DNA from: Pseudonocardia abyssalis
GTDB lineage: Bacteria > Actinomycetota > Actinomycetes > Mycobacteriales > Pseudonocardiaceae
Direction: 5' to 3'
Length of the DNA stretch: 64,000 bases
Assembly (NCBI RefSeq): GCF_019263705.2
Contig: NZ_JADQDK010000001.1
Location: 1,488,001-1,552,000 of the forward strand
A program made the translations under genes and the position numbers. Shown here piece by piece: positions 1-8,277 of the stretch. Position 1 is the first letter of the stretch. Each line of letters opens with the position of its first letter. The notes below the pieces were generated by a model. That model was not told the DNA's origin, did no database searches, and was given only the letters and a program-made list of their open reading frames with translations.

Positions 1-131
1 ACCGGCCGCCCGCGCTCCAGCTCCCGCAGCCGCCGCCCGGCGGGGAGCACCAGGAGCAGCCAGGCCAGCAGCACGCCGACCAGGAACGCCAGCAGGTACC
101 AGAGCCAGGTCTGCCCGTAGAGCCAAGACAC
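1..131 (-). CDS. arfC: ArfC-like small membrane protein (partial, runs off left edge)
   Basis: Only the first 43 codons are inside the window. The GTG start at 131 has a GGAGG ribosome site 6 nt upstream (138-142). The visible part opens with M-S-W-L-Y-G-Q-T-W-L-W, followed by one strongly hydrophobic helix (about residues 10-28) and a basic turn (GRRLREL). The opening resembles that of the next gene upstream (LWLFAQVWVW), so the two look like diverged duplicates at the N-terminus. Position behind an ArfA-like gene and a 53-residue membrane protein matches the arfA-arfB-arfC operon of mycobacteria (Rv0899-Rv0901), where ArfC is a single-helix protein with a longer tail. Assignment as ArfC rests on gene order and the membrane anchor; the missing C-terminus is needed to confirm it. 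Confidence 0.55.
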   Translation of the reverse strand, partial: MSWLYGQTWLWYLLAFLVGVLLAWLLLVLPAGRRLRELERGRP

Positions 132-176
132 GGAGTTCCTCCAGAGAGCGGTGCGGGAGCGGGTAGAGCGGGCGGG

Positions 177-338
177 TCAGGCGGCGGAGCGGGACGGCGG
201 CGCCGCCTGCCCGCGGGAGGCCTCGAGCTCGGCGACCCGGCGGCGCAGCGGGCGGGCCCAGAACAGCCAGCCGGCCAGTACCCCGAGGGCCAGCGCGACG
301 ATCAGCCAGACCCAGACCTGGGCGAACAACCAGAGCAC
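177..338 (-). CDS. arfB: ArfB-like 53-residue membrane protein
   Basis: A 53-residue protein starting at GTG 338, with a GAGGAGGA ribosome site about 6 nt upstream, ending in TGA at 177-179. It has one transmembrane helix (about residues 8-28), then a basic stretch (RPLRRRVAELEA) and a short Pro/Ala/Ser tail. It lies 31 bp downstream of the ArfA-like gene and 45 bp upstream of a second small membrane protein, so the three are probably one transcript. In Mycobacterium tuberculosis ArfB is a membrane protein of similar size, needed with ArfA and ArfC for ammonia release and adaptation to acid. Size, topology and position support the same role here; the sequence alone does not prove it. Confidence 0.6.
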   Translation of the reverse strand: MLWLFAQVWVWLIVALALGVLAGWLFWARPLRRRVAELEASRGQAAPPSRSAA

Positions 339-369
339 GACGACTCCTCCTCGGTGCGGTGTGCGGGAC

Positions 370-1500
370 TCAGACGACGGTGATCTCGACGCGACGTCCC
401 GCGGCCTGCGCCGCAGGGGAGTCGCCCTCGCCGAGACCGCGGGCGGTGATGTTGTCGGCGGGCACCCCGCCGGCCACCAGCGCGTCCCGGACGGCGGCGG
501 CGCGCTGGTCGGACAGCTCCTGCGCGCTGAGCACGCCGTTGCCTGGGCCGGTGGCGACGTAGCCGTCGACCTGCAGCTGCGCGCCGGGCACCAGCGCGAC
601 GAGGGTCACGATGCCGTCGACGGTGGCGGCCCCGCTCGCGGTGAGCGCCGGGCTGTCCGGCTCGAACGTGACGGGCGCACCGGCGACGAGTGCGTCGATC
701 GCGCTCTGCAGCTCCCGCTTGCCCGCGTCGTCGAGCTCGCCCGACGGGGCCGCACCCCCACCGGCGACGGTGAGCCGGTTGTCGACGGTCGCCCCGGGCA
801 CCAGCGCGGACAGGGCCGCACCCGCGGCCTGCGCGGACGCGGAGTCGGGCGCGTTACCGGTGAGGGTGACGGTGTCGCCGTCGACGGAGGTGGCGATGTC
901 GCCGGGAACGGTGCTGAGCAGCGCCGCGATCGCGCCGACGCTCGACGTGGTGACGCCGGGCTGGGGGAGTGCCCCCTCGGTGACGGTGAGCTCGTCGACG
1001 ACGGGGCTCCCGCCCGCCTGCTCGGTGGCCGCGGCGACCAGCGCCGCGCGTTCCGCCTCGGAACCCACCACGCCGGTGAGGACGATGTCGCCGCCGCGGC
1101 GCGCGATCCCGAACGGCCCGCTCGCGGCGGCGTCCGGCTCGGCGCCCGTGCCGTCACCGGTCCCGTCGCCCGTTCCCGCCCCGTCGGCGGGGAGCTGCGC
1201 GATCCGCACCCCGGGCACGCCCTGCACGATCTCGACCGCCCGAGCCGCGTCCGGACCGGTCAGTCCGGAGACGACGGCGTCGCGGCCGCTGAACGCCACC
1301 CCGGCACCGGTGATGCCGGCCGCGGCGAGCGACTCGGAGGCGGTGCGCGTCAGGTCGCCCTCGATCTGCGGCCGCGGCCACAGCAGCGTCAGGCCGGCCA
1401 GCGCGGTCGGCACCACCAGTGCTGCGGCGGCCAGGGGCAGCCAGGCCGGGCCGGGGCGGCGGTCACGGGATCGATCGGCAGAGCTCACGGGCCCTCGCAT
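370..1500 (-). CDS. arfA: ArfA/OmpATb-like channel protein with BON and OmpA-like domains
   Basis: A 376-residue protein with a basic N-terminus, one transmembrane helix (about 20-42), a central region with the repeated G-x-V-x-L-x-G pattern of BON domains (about 45-255, probably three units with an acidic Gly/Thr linker near 110-125), and an OmpA-like C-terminal domain (about 265-376) with the peptidoglycan-binding features LSxxRAxAV and ending in RRVEITVV. This is the architecture of mycobacterial ArfA (Rv0899, OmpATb), which has one anchor, BON repeats and an OmpA-like tail. The OmpA-like domain is expected to sit outside the membrane against the cell wall. Start at ATG 1500 has a weak ribosome site. 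GTG 1488, behind an AGGG, is an equally good start. It heads the arfA-arfB-arfC operon. Confidence 0.75.
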   Translation of the reverse strand: MRGPVSSADRSRDRRPGPAWLPLAAAALVVPTALAGLTLLWPRPQIEGDLTRTASESLAAAGITGAGVAFSGRDAVVSGLTGPDAARAVEIVQGVPGVRIAQLPADGAGTGDGTGDGTGAEPDAAASGPFGIARRGGDIVLTGVVGSEAERAALVAAATEQAGGSPVVDELTVTEGALPQPGVTTSSVGAIAALLSTVPGDIATSVDGDTVTLTGNAPDSASAQAAGAALSALVPGATVDNRLTVAGGGAAPSGELDDAGKRELQSAIDALVAGAPVTFEPDSPALTASGAATVDGIVTLVALVPGAQLQVDGYVATGPGNGVLSAQELSDQRAAAVRDALVAGGVPADNITARGLGEGDSPAAQAAGRRVEITVV

Positions 1501-1801
1501 TCCGCTAGCGGTGGGAACTCACGGGGGAGGGCGGCCTGAGGCGCCCCCCGACACCGAGGGCGAACGGTCGACCATCCAGGTCACGGAACGGTGACGAGCG
1601 GGATACGTGTCGCCCTCGCGGGGGTGATCATGCGGCCAGTGGTCGTGTGGGGAGGACCGGCGGTAGCGCAGTGCTCCGGACGGGTCACCCGAGCTGCGAC
1701 ATGCGGCCCCATGACGGCCCGATCCGACGACACCTGCGCCCGCGACCCGCGCAGGTGGAAGGATCGGGGCCGACCGAGTGAGCGTGACGAGGGGTGCAGT
1801 G
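1501..1801. other. Intergenic region between divergent arfA and the fabG-type gene
   Basis: About 300 bases between two divergent genes. No open frame here has coding character, and I see no RNA gene or clear inverted repeat. It must hold the promoters of both operons, but I cannot assign -35/-10 boxes with confidence. Confidence 0.5.
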
Positions 1802-2560
1802 ATGACGAACGACCAGCGGGTGGCCATCGTGACCGGCGGGGCGCGTGGCCTGGGTGCCGCCACCGCACTGCGCCTGGCGCGCGACGGGATGGCGGTCGCT
1901 GTCCTCGACCTCGAGGAGTCCTCCGCGAAGACCGTCGCCGACGCGATCGCCGCGGAGGGCGGCCGGGCGCTCGCCGTCGGCGCCGACGTCTCCGACGCCG
2001 CCGCGGTGGAGGCCGCCGTCACGCGGGTCGAGGCGGAGCTGGGCGCTCCGACCGTGCTCGTCAACAACGCCGGGATCACCCGCGACAACCTGCTGTTCAA
2101 GATGACCGAGCTCGACTGGGACTCGGTGATGGGTGTGCACCTGCGCGGCGCGTTCCTGATGAGCAAGGCCGTGCAGAAGCACATGGTGGCAGCGAAGTGG
2201 GGCCGGATCGTCAACCTGTCGAGCACCTCGGCGCTGGGCAACCGCGGCCAGTCCAACTACGCCACCGCGAAGGCCGGCCTGCAGGGCTTCACGAAGACGC
2301 TCGCGATCGAGCTGGGCAAGTTCGGTGTCACCGCGAACTGCATCGCCCCCGGCTTCATCGTCAGCGACATGACGAGGGCGACGGCGGAGCGGATCGGCGA
2401 GGACTGGGAGACCTACGTGTCCGCGCGCGCCGCCCAGATCCCGGTGGCCCGCCCCGGGGAACCCGACGACATCGCGCACACCGTGTCGTTCTTCGTCAGC
2501 GAGGGGGCCGGCTTCGTGTCGGGGCAGGTCGTCTACGTCGCAGGCGGACCGAAGGCCTGA
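1802..2560 (+). CDS. SDR-family 3-oxoacyl-ACP reductase-like enzyme (FabG type)
   Basis: A 252-residue classical short-chain dehydrogenase. It shows the TGGARGLG nucleotide-binding motif near residue 15, NNAG near residue 92, the Ser-Tyr-Lys catalytic set (SSTSALGN then YATAK, about 146-162) and a C-terminal VSGQVVYVAGG. The early Gly-rich pattern and D-to-L-E following the second strand leave NAD or NADP preference open. Many FabG-like actinobacterial enzymes reduce 3-oxoacyl thioesters, but the true substrate cannot be read here. The start at ATG 1802 is chosen because GAGGGG lies about 8 nt upstream; an in-frame GTG at 1778 is less likely. The stop overlaps the start of the next gene (TGATG), so the two are translationally coupled. 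Confidence 0.9.
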   Translation: MTNDQRVAIVTGGARGLGAATALRLARDGMAVAVLDLEESSAKTVADAIAAEGGRALAVGADVSDAAAVEAAVTRVEAELGAPTVLVNNAGITRDNLLFKMTELDWDSVMGVHLRGAFLMSKAVQKHMVAAKWGRIVNLSSTSALGNRGQSNYATAKAGLQGFTKTLAIELGKFGVTANCIAPGFIVSDMTRATAERIGEDWETYVSARAAQIPVARPGEPDDIAHTVSFFVSEGAGFVSGQVVYVAGGPKA

Positions 2561-3813
2561 TGCGCTTCATCTTCCGCCCTCCGGCGGCGCACGCGGCGGG
2601 CCTGCTGTCGTTGCCGTGGGCCACGCCGCTGGAGGAGTGGGACGACGACCACATGCTCGAGGTGGCCCAGCGCGGCATCTCGCGGCACGTGGTGCGGTTC
2701 GTCGAGGTCGACGGGATGGTCTACGCGCTCAAGGAGATCGACGAGCGGCTCGCCCGTCGGGAGTACCGCCTGCTCGGCGAGCTGGAGGCGATGGAGATGC
2801 CGGCGGTGTCGGTGCTCGGCATCTGCGTGGAGCGCGGGCCCGCCCCCGGCCAGGACGGCCCGGACCAGGACGCGATCCTGGTGACCCGCTTCCTGGACTA
2901 CTCCATGTCCTACCGCTACGTGTTCTCCCACGGGCACACCCAGCAGCCCACCGACCAGCTGGTCGACGCGATGGTCGAGCTGCTCGCGCGGCTGCACCTG
3001 GCCGGGCTGTTCTGGGGGGACTGCTCGCTGTCGAACACCCTGTTCCGCCCGGACGCGGGCAGCGTCGCCGCCTACCTGGTCGACGCCGAGACCGCGGAGC
3101 TGCACCCCTCGCTCACCGACGGCCAGCGCGGGTTCGACATCGACTACGCCGTGGAGCGCGTCGGCGGCGAGCTGCTCGACCTGCAGGCGGGCGGGTTGCT
3201 GCCCGAGGACGTCGACCCGATCCGGATCGCCGCGGAGCTCCCGGCGCGCTACCACGCGCTGTGGGACGAGCTGACGCGCGAGGAGCTGATGCGCCCCGAC
3301 GAGCAGCGCTACCGCGTCGCCGAGCGGATCGACCGGCTCAACGAGCTGGGCTTCGACGTCGACGAGATCGAGCTCGTCACCACCGCGGAGGGCACGCGGC
3401 TCAAGGTGCACACGCGTGTCGCGGAGTCCGGGCGTCACCGGCACCGCCTGTTCGCGCTCACCGGCCTGCAGGTCACGGAGAACCAGGCGCGCCGCCTCCT
3501 CAACGACGTCGTCAGCTACCGCGCGCACCTGGAGCAGAAGGAGGGGCGGGCGGTGCCCGAGACGGTGGCGGCGCACCGCTGGCGCGCCGAGATCTACGAC
3601 CGGGTCCTGGCGATGGTGCCGCCGGACCTGTCCGACCGGCTCGCCCCCGCGGAGGTGTTCCACGAGATCCTGGAGCACCGCTGGTTCCTCTCGGAGCAGG
3701 CCTGCACCGACGTCGGCACGACCGCGGCGGCCCGCTCCTACGTGCAGCGGATCCTCCCCGGCACCCCGAAGACCCTCACCGTGCTGCCGGAGGGGCCCGG
3801 CTCACCGAGCTAG
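2560..3813 (+). CDS. DUF4032 protein with kinase-like fold
   Basis: A 417-residue protein of the actinobacterial DUF4032 family. The N-terminal two thirds carry degenerate kinase-like marks: a lysine in YALKEI (about residue 59), a downstream acidic residue in the REYRLLGELE helix, WGDCSLSN in the position of the HxDxxxxN catalytic loop (about 156-163), and a following VDAET in the place of the metal-binding DFG. The C-terminal third is specific to DUF4032. It looks like a cytoplasmic small-molecule or lipopolysaccharide-type kinase, but no substrate is known. ATG 2560 overlaps the stop of the upstream SDR gene by one base. The 3' end overlaps the convergent cydC gene by 12 bp. Function is unknown; family assignment is firm. 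Confidence 0.8.
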   Translation: MRFIFRPPAAHAAGLLSLPWATPLEEWDDDHMLEVAQRGISRHVVRFVEVDGMVYALKEIDERLARREYRLLGELEAMEMPAVSVLGICVERGPAPGQDGPDQDAILVTRFLDYSMSYRYVFSHGHTQQPTDQLVDAMVELLARLHLAGLFWGDCSLSNTLFRPDAGSVAAYLVDAETAELHPSLTDGQRGFDIDYAVERVGGELLDLQAGGLLPEDVDPIRIAAELPARYHALWDELTREELMRPDEQRYRVAERIDRLNELGFDVDEIELVTTAEGTRLKVHTRVAESGRHRHRLFALTGLQVTENQARRLLNDVVSYRAHLEQKEGRAVPETVAAHRWRAEIYDRVLAMVPPDLSDRLAPAEVFHEILEHRWFLSEQACTDVGTTAAARSYVQRILPGTPKTLTVLPEGPGSPS

Positions 3814-5577
3814 GTCGACCACCTCGTCGAGCGCGTCGAGGCCCGCCGGATCGTGGGTGATGAGCACCAGCGACCGGCCGCGGGTGACGTCCAGGACGTC
3901 GGCGAGCACGGCGTCGCGGGTCTCCGGGTCGAGGTGCGCGGTCGGTTCGTCGAGGACGAGTACCCGGGGGTCGGCGAGCAGGGCGCGGGCCAGCGCGAGG
4001 CGGGTGCGCATGCCGCCGGAGAGCCGGTCACCGTGCGGGCCGGTCTCCGCGTCGAGGCCGCCCGCCGCGGCCAGTGCGGCGGTGAGGCGAACGCGGTCGA
4101 GGACCGTCGACAGCTCCGCGTCCGTCGCCCCGGGGCGGGCGAGCAACAGGTTGGCGCGGACCGTCGCGTCGAACACGTGCGGATCGGCGGGGACACCGCC
4201 GATCGCCCGGCGGACGTCGTCGGGGTCCTGCGTCGTGACGTCGACGCCGTCGAGGTGGACGGTGCCGCCGTCGGGGTCGCGGAACCGGAACAGCACCGAC
4301 GCGAGCGTCGACTTGCCCACCCCGCTGGGCCCGACGACGGCGATCCGGCGCCCGGGCGGGAGGTCGAGATCGAGCCCGTCGAGCACCCACGGCCCGTCGG
4401 GTCCGTAGCGGACGCGCAGGCCCCGGATCCGCAGCCCGGGCTCGTCCCGCACAGGGACCGCCGGGCGGCGGGTCACCGCGGGCGGGGTGTCGAGGACGTC
4501 GAACAGGCGGGTGGCGGAGGCCCGCAGTCCGCCGAGGCGGGCGGCGACGGCCGGGAGCGGGGCGACGACCTCGAACGCGGCGAGAGCGGTGAGCACGAGG
4601 ACCGCCAGGCCGACGGTGGACAGCGCGCCGTCGCCGACCGCGGCGACGCCCAGCAGCAGCGTGCCCCACAGGGTCAGGCCCGCGACCAGCGCGGACGCAC
4701 CGGCCCCGAGCCCGAGCAGTGTCGCGTCGCGGCGGGCGACGCGGGTGAGCGCGGCGTCGGCGGCCTCGACCCGGGCCACGGCGGCGGCCATCGCGCCGTG
4801 GGCGTGCAGGTCGGGGGCGCCGTGCAGGGCGTCGACGAGGGCGGTCGCCAGCTCCGCGCGCGCCGCCGCGGCCCGGCGCCCGGGCCCGCGACCGGCCGCG
4901 GCGGCGAGCAGCGGCACCGCGACCCCGCCGAGCAGCAGGCCCGCAGCGAGCAGCACCCCGCCGGGGACCAGCACCGCCGTCGACAGCACGACGACCCCGG
5001 CCCCCGTGACGAGCGCGGCCGCCGGCGGGGTGAGCCCACGGATCAGCAGATCCTGGGTGGCGTCGGTGTCACCGACCAGCCGCGTCACCAGGTCACCCGA
5101 GCGGAACCGGCGCACCGGCTCGGTGCGCGCGAGCCGCTCGTAGACCCGCACCCGCACGTCGGACAGGGTCCGCAGCGCGGCGTCGTGGGTGACCAGCCGC
5201 TCGAGGTACCGGGCCACCCCGCGCGTGACGCCGAGGGCCCGCGTCGCGACGACTGCGACACCGAGCGCAGTGATCGGCGGGTGCGCGGCGGCGGTGGCGA
5301 TCAGCCAGGCCGCGGTGGCGAGCAGGGCCACCGCCGACGCGGTGGCCACGGCGCCGGCGAGCACCCCGAGCGCGAACCGGGCGCCCCGCGGCCGGGCGAG
5401 GGAGACCATCCGCAGCAGCGGGTCGCGAGCCGGTCCGGGTGATCGTTCCGAGCTGCGGCTCGATGCGACCGGCCCGACCGGGAGCCCCGTCTCGCGGCGA
5501 TCACCGTCGGGGTGACCGTTCCGAGGTGCGGCTCGAGGCGGTCCGCTCGATCGGGAGGCCCGTTTCGGAACGATCAT
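3802..5577 (-). CDS. cydC: Thiol reductant ABC exporter subunit CydC
   Basis: A 591-residue fused membrane/ATPase ABC half-transporter. CydC pairs with CydD to export cysteine or glutathione-like thiols to the outside, which cytochrome bd assembly needs. Membrane helices occupy about 65-330; the ATPase shows Walker A GPSGVGKS, signature LSGGM and Walker B VLVLDEPT, then the H-loop THD. The gene starts at ATG 5577, overlapping the cydD stop (ATGA), and is the last gene of cydABDC. The first 47 or so residues are encoded by two copies of a 68-bp palindromic repeat and are low-complexity, basic and Arg/Ser/Pro-rich, unlike normal CydC N-termini. They are probably a disordered extension. The 3' end overlaps the convergent DUF4032 gene. 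Confidence 0.92.
   Translation of the reverse strand: MIVPKRASRSSGPPRAAPRNGHPDGDRRETGLPVGPVASSRSSERSPGPARDPLLRMVSLARPRGARFALGVLAGAVATASAVALLATAAWLIATAAAHPPITALGVAVVATRALGVTRGVARYLERLVTHDAALRTLSDVRVRVYERLARTEPVRRFRSGDLVTRLVGDTDATQDLLIRGLTPPAAALVTGAGVVVLSTAVLVPGGVLLAAGLLLGGVAVPLLAAAAGRGPGRRAAAARAELATALVDALHGAPDLHAHGAMAAAVARVEAADAALTRVARRDATLLGLGAGASALVAGLTLWGTLLLGVAAVGDGALSTVGLAVLVLTALAAFEVVAPLPAVAARLGGLRASATRLFDVLDTPPAVTRRPAVPVRDEPGLRIRGLRVRYGPDGPWVLDGLDLDLPPGRRIAVVGPSGVGKSTLASVLFRFRDPDGGTVHLDGVDVTTQDPDDVRRAIGGVPADPHVFDATVRANLLLARPGATDAELSTVLDRVRLTAALAAAGGLDAETGPHGDRLSGGMRTRLALARALLADPRVLVLDEPTAHLDPETRDAVLADVLDVTRGRSLVLITHDPAGLDALDEVVDLAR
5439..5506. repeat. 68-bp palindromic repeat, copy 1 (inside cydC 5' end)
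   Basis: A 68-base unit that begins GTGATCGTTCCGAG and ends GGCGATCACCG. It aligns without gaps to the unit at 5512-5579, with 14 mismatches (about 79% identity). A 5-bp gap separates the two. The ends are partly inverted, as in REP-like elements. It lies wholly inside the cydC coding sequence and keeps the frame open. Confidence 0.7.
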
Positions 5578-5579
5578 CG
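5512..5579. repeat. 68-bp palindromic repeat, copy 2 (spans cydD/cydC junction)
   Basis: Second copy of the unit at 5439-5506. Its ends are near-perfect inverted repeats: GACCGTTCCGA on the left and TCGGAACGATC on the right, 10 of 11 pairing. The copy contains the cydD stop and the cydC start codon, so the coupling signal of the operon lies within a repeat element. Confidence 0.7.
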
Positions 5580-7298
5580 GACCGGCTCCGGCACGGGGGC
5601 GCCGGGGACCGCGTCCGGGACCCCGGCGCCCGGAGCTGCGGTGTCCGGAGCTGCGGTGTCCGGGTGTGCGGCGGGGTTCGCGGCGGTGGGATCGGCGGTG
5701 GGGTCGGCGGCGGCCGGGTCGAGCCGGACGACCGCGTCGGCGAGCTCGGCCCACCCGTCGTCGTGGGCGACGATCACGGCGGTCGTGCCGTGCACCAGGT
5801 CCGCCACCGCCGTGCGGATGCCTGCGGCGGCCTCCGCGTCGAGGTGCGCGGTCGGCTCGTCGAGCAGCACGATCGGGGCCCGGCGCAGGAACGCCCGGGC
5901 CAGCGCCACCCGCTGACGCTGCCCCGACGACAGCCGCGTGCCGCGCTCGCCGAGGCGCGTGTCGTAGCCCTCGGGCAGGTCCGCGACGACGTCGGCGAGC
6001 CCGGCCCGCTCGGCGGCCCGCGCGACCTCGACGAGGGGCGCGGTGGGGGAGCCGAGGCGGATGTTGTCGGCGAGCGAGGCGTCGAACAGGTGCGGCCGCT
6101 GCGGCACCCAGGCGACCAGGCGGCGCCACTGCTGCGTCGACAGGTCGGCGAGGTCGCGGCCGTCGACGGTGATGCGCCCGGAGTCCGGCGACGCGAACCG
6201 CAGCAGCAGCGCGAGCAGCGTCGACTTGCCGGCCCCGCTGCGCCCGGTCACGAGGGTCGTGGTGCCCGCGACCAGCTCCAGGTCCAGGCCGTGCAGGGCG
6301 GGGACGTCGCCGTAGGACAGCGCGACGTCGTCGAACCGGACGACCCGCGGGACGGCGATCGGGGGACCGGTCACCTCGGCCGGCACCGGCCGCTCCAGCA
6401 CCTCGAACACCCGCTCCGCCGCCGCGACCCCCTCGGTCGACGCGTGGAACCGCGCCCCCACCTCGCGCAGCGGCAGGTACGCCTCCGGCGCGAGGATCAG
6501 CACGAGCAACGCGGTCTCCAGGTCGAGGTGGCCGTAGAGCAGCCGCAGCCCGACCTCGACGGCGACCAGCGCCACCGCGAGCGTGGCCAGCACCTCCAGC
6601 ACGAACGCCGAGAGGAACGCGATCCGCAGCGTGCCCAGCGTCGCGTCGCGGTGGGCGTCGGTCGCCGCGCGGATCTGTGTGGCGGCGGCCCGGGAACGGC
6701 GGAACAGCGCGAGCGTCGGCAGCCCCTCGACGACGTCGAGGAAGTGCCCGGCGAGGCGTTCGAGCAGCCGCCACTGCCGCTGCGTCCGGGCCCGGGTGTG
6801 CCAGCCGACGAGCGCCATGAACAGGGGGATCAGGGGGAGTGTCAGCCCGATCACCAGAGCCGAGATCCAGTCGGCGCGCGCGACGACCACCAGCACAGCG
6901 GCCGGGACCAGCACGGCGAGCACGAGCTGGGGGAGGAAGCGGGCGACGTAGTCGTCGAGGGCGTCGAGGCCGCGGGTGGCCAGCGTGACGACCTCGCCCG
7001 CGCCGTGGGGGTCGTGCACGACGTGGCGGACCAGCCGACGGCGCAGGGCCGACTTGATGGTGGCCGCGCTGCGCAGGGCGAGCGTCTCGCCGCCGTACGC
7101 GATGCCGGCCCGGGCCAGGGCGAACGCGGCGAGCGCCCCCACCGCGACGGCGAGGTCGCCGGTCGCGATCGTCCGCGCGAGCAGCCACGCCTGGACCAGG
7201 ACGAGCCCGGTCGTGGCGACGCCCAGGACCACCACGACGACGAGGTGCACCCGCACCGCCGCGACACTGCGCACCAGGCGGGGATCAAGCGGCGTCAA
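5574..7298 (-). CDS. cydD: Thiol reductant ABC exporter subunit CydD
   Basis: A 574-residue fused permease-ATPase. About six membrane helices lie in residues 1-310, and the ATPase domain shows Walker A GRSGAGKST, signature LSSGQRQR and Walker B IVLLDEPTAHLD. CydD is the partner of CydC in the heterodimeric exporter required for cytochrome bd maturation. Its start overlaps the end of cydB by 14 bp and its stop overlaps the cydC start (ATGA), so cydB-cydD-cydC are tightly coupled. The last 45 or so residues are an Ala/Pro/Asp/Thr tail with short repeats (PDTAA twice, DPTA twice) that is not part of the ATPase fold and borders the palindromic repeats at the junction. Confidence 0.93.
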   Translation of the reverse strand: MTPLDPRLVRSVAAVRVHLVVVVVLGVATTGLVLVQAWLLARTIATGDLAVAVGALAAFALARAGIAYGGETLALRSAATIKSALRRRLVRHVVHDPHGAGEVVTLATRGLDALDDYVARFLPQLVLAVLVPAAVLVVVARADWISALVIGLTLPLIPLFMALVGWHTRARTQRQWRLLERLAGHFLDVVEGLPTLALFRRSRAAATQIRAATDAHRDATLGTLRIAFLSAFVLEVLATLAVALVAVEVGLRLLYGHLDLETALLVLILAPEAYLPLREVGARFHASTEGVAAAERVFEVLERPVPAEVTGPPIAVPRVVRFDDVALSYGDVPALHGLDLELVAGTTTLVTGRSGAGKSTLLALLLRFASPDSGRITVDGRDLADLSTQQWRRLVAWVPQRPHLFDASLADNIRLGSPTAPLVEVARAAERAGLADVVADLPEGYDTRLGERGTRLSSGQRQRVALARAFLRRAPIVLLDEPTAHLDAEAAAGIRTAVADLVHGTTAVIVAHDDGWAELADAVVRLDPAAADPTADPTAANPAAHPDTAAPDTAAPGAGVPDAVPGAPVPEPVR

Positions 7299-8268
7299 CG
7301 TGCACCCGCCTGCGGAACACCCAGTAGCTCCACGCCTGGTAGCCGATCACCAGCGGCAGGAACACCGCGCCGACGACGCTGAGGATCCCGAGCGTGTACG
7401 GCGCCGACGACGCGTTCGCCACGGTCAGCCCGAACGCGGGGTCGATGAGCGACGGCAGCAGGGCCGGGTACAGGCCGCCGAACACCATCACCGACACCGC
7501 GACGATCGATGCCGCGGTCGCCGCGAACGCCCATCCCTCGCGCCGCTGCGCCGCGCACCCGACGGCCGTGAGCAGCAGCGCGACCGCGGCGACCGCGGCG
7601 GGGACCCCGGTGCCCCGGTCGTGCGCCGTCCAGGCCAGGAACCCGCCGACCACCGGCACCGCGACGAGTGCGGCCCGCCGCGCCGCCGCCCGCGCCCGGT
7701 GCCGCACCGGTCCGTCGGTCTTCAGACCCAGGAACAGGGCGCCGTGCAGGACGAACAGCGCGGTGGTCGCCAGAGCGCCGAGCAGGGCGTAGGGGGAGAG
7801 GAGGTCGAGCAGCGACGAGCGCACCACCCCGTCGGCACCGATCTCGACGCCGCGCAGCAGGTTGGCGAACACCAGCCCCCAGCCGAACGCGGGCACCAGG
7901 CTGCCGCCGACGATCGCGGCGTCCCAGCGCCGCCGCCACACCGCCGAGTCGATCTTGCCGCGGTACTCGAACGCGACGCCGCGGAACACCAGCGCCACCA
8001 CGATCAGCAGCACCGGCACGTAGAAGCCGCTCAGCGTCGCGGCGTACCAGGCGGGGAACGCGGCGAACATCGCGCCGATCGCGGTGATCAGCCACACCTC
8101 GTTGCCGTCCCACACCGGTCCGATCGCGTTGATCATCGTGCGGCGCCCCGACTCGTCGCGCCCGACGGAGGGCAGCAGCATCCCGACGCCGAAGTCGAAG
8201 CCCTCCAGCACCAGGTAGCCGGTCCAGAGCAGGGCGATGGCGAGGAACCAGATCGTCGGGAGGTCCAT
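7285..8268 (-). CDS. cydB: Cytochrome bd quinol oxidase subunit II
   Basis: A 327-residue integral membrane protein with about eight helices. It shows the CydB hallmarks: GFDFGVGML near residue 24, the INAIGPVWDGNEVWLITA motif (about 46-63), FRGVAFEYRGK (about 95-105), and a C-terminal WSYWVFRRRV. CydB forms the bd oxidase with CydA, reducing oxygen to water with quinol and working at low oxygen. It sits 9 bp downstream of cydA and overlaps cydD by 14 bp. ATG 8268 is preceded by a purine-rich stretch. Confidence 0.95.
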   Translation of the reverse strand: MDLPTIWFLAIALLWTGYLVLEGFDFGVGMLLPSVGRDESGRRTMINAIGPVWDGNEVWLITAIGAMFAAFPAWYAATLSGFYVPVLLIVVALVFRGVAFEYRGKIDSAVWRRRWDAAIVGGSLVPAFGWGLVFANLLRGVEIGADGVVRSSLLDLLSPYALLGALATTALFVLHGALFLGLKTDGPVRHRARAAARRAALVAVPVVGGFLAWTAHDRGTGVPAAVAAVALLLTAVGCAAQRREGWAFAATAASIVAVSVMVFGGLYPALLPSLIDPAFGLTVANASSAPYTLGILSVVGAVFLPLVIGYQAWSYWVFRRRVHVDAA

Positions 8269-8277
8269 GACCGGCTC

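Noticed and set aside
5578..7188. In-frame extension of cydC upstream into cydD
   Set aside because: That stretch is another frame of CydD, and the ATGA overlap at 5574-5577 marks the cydC start.
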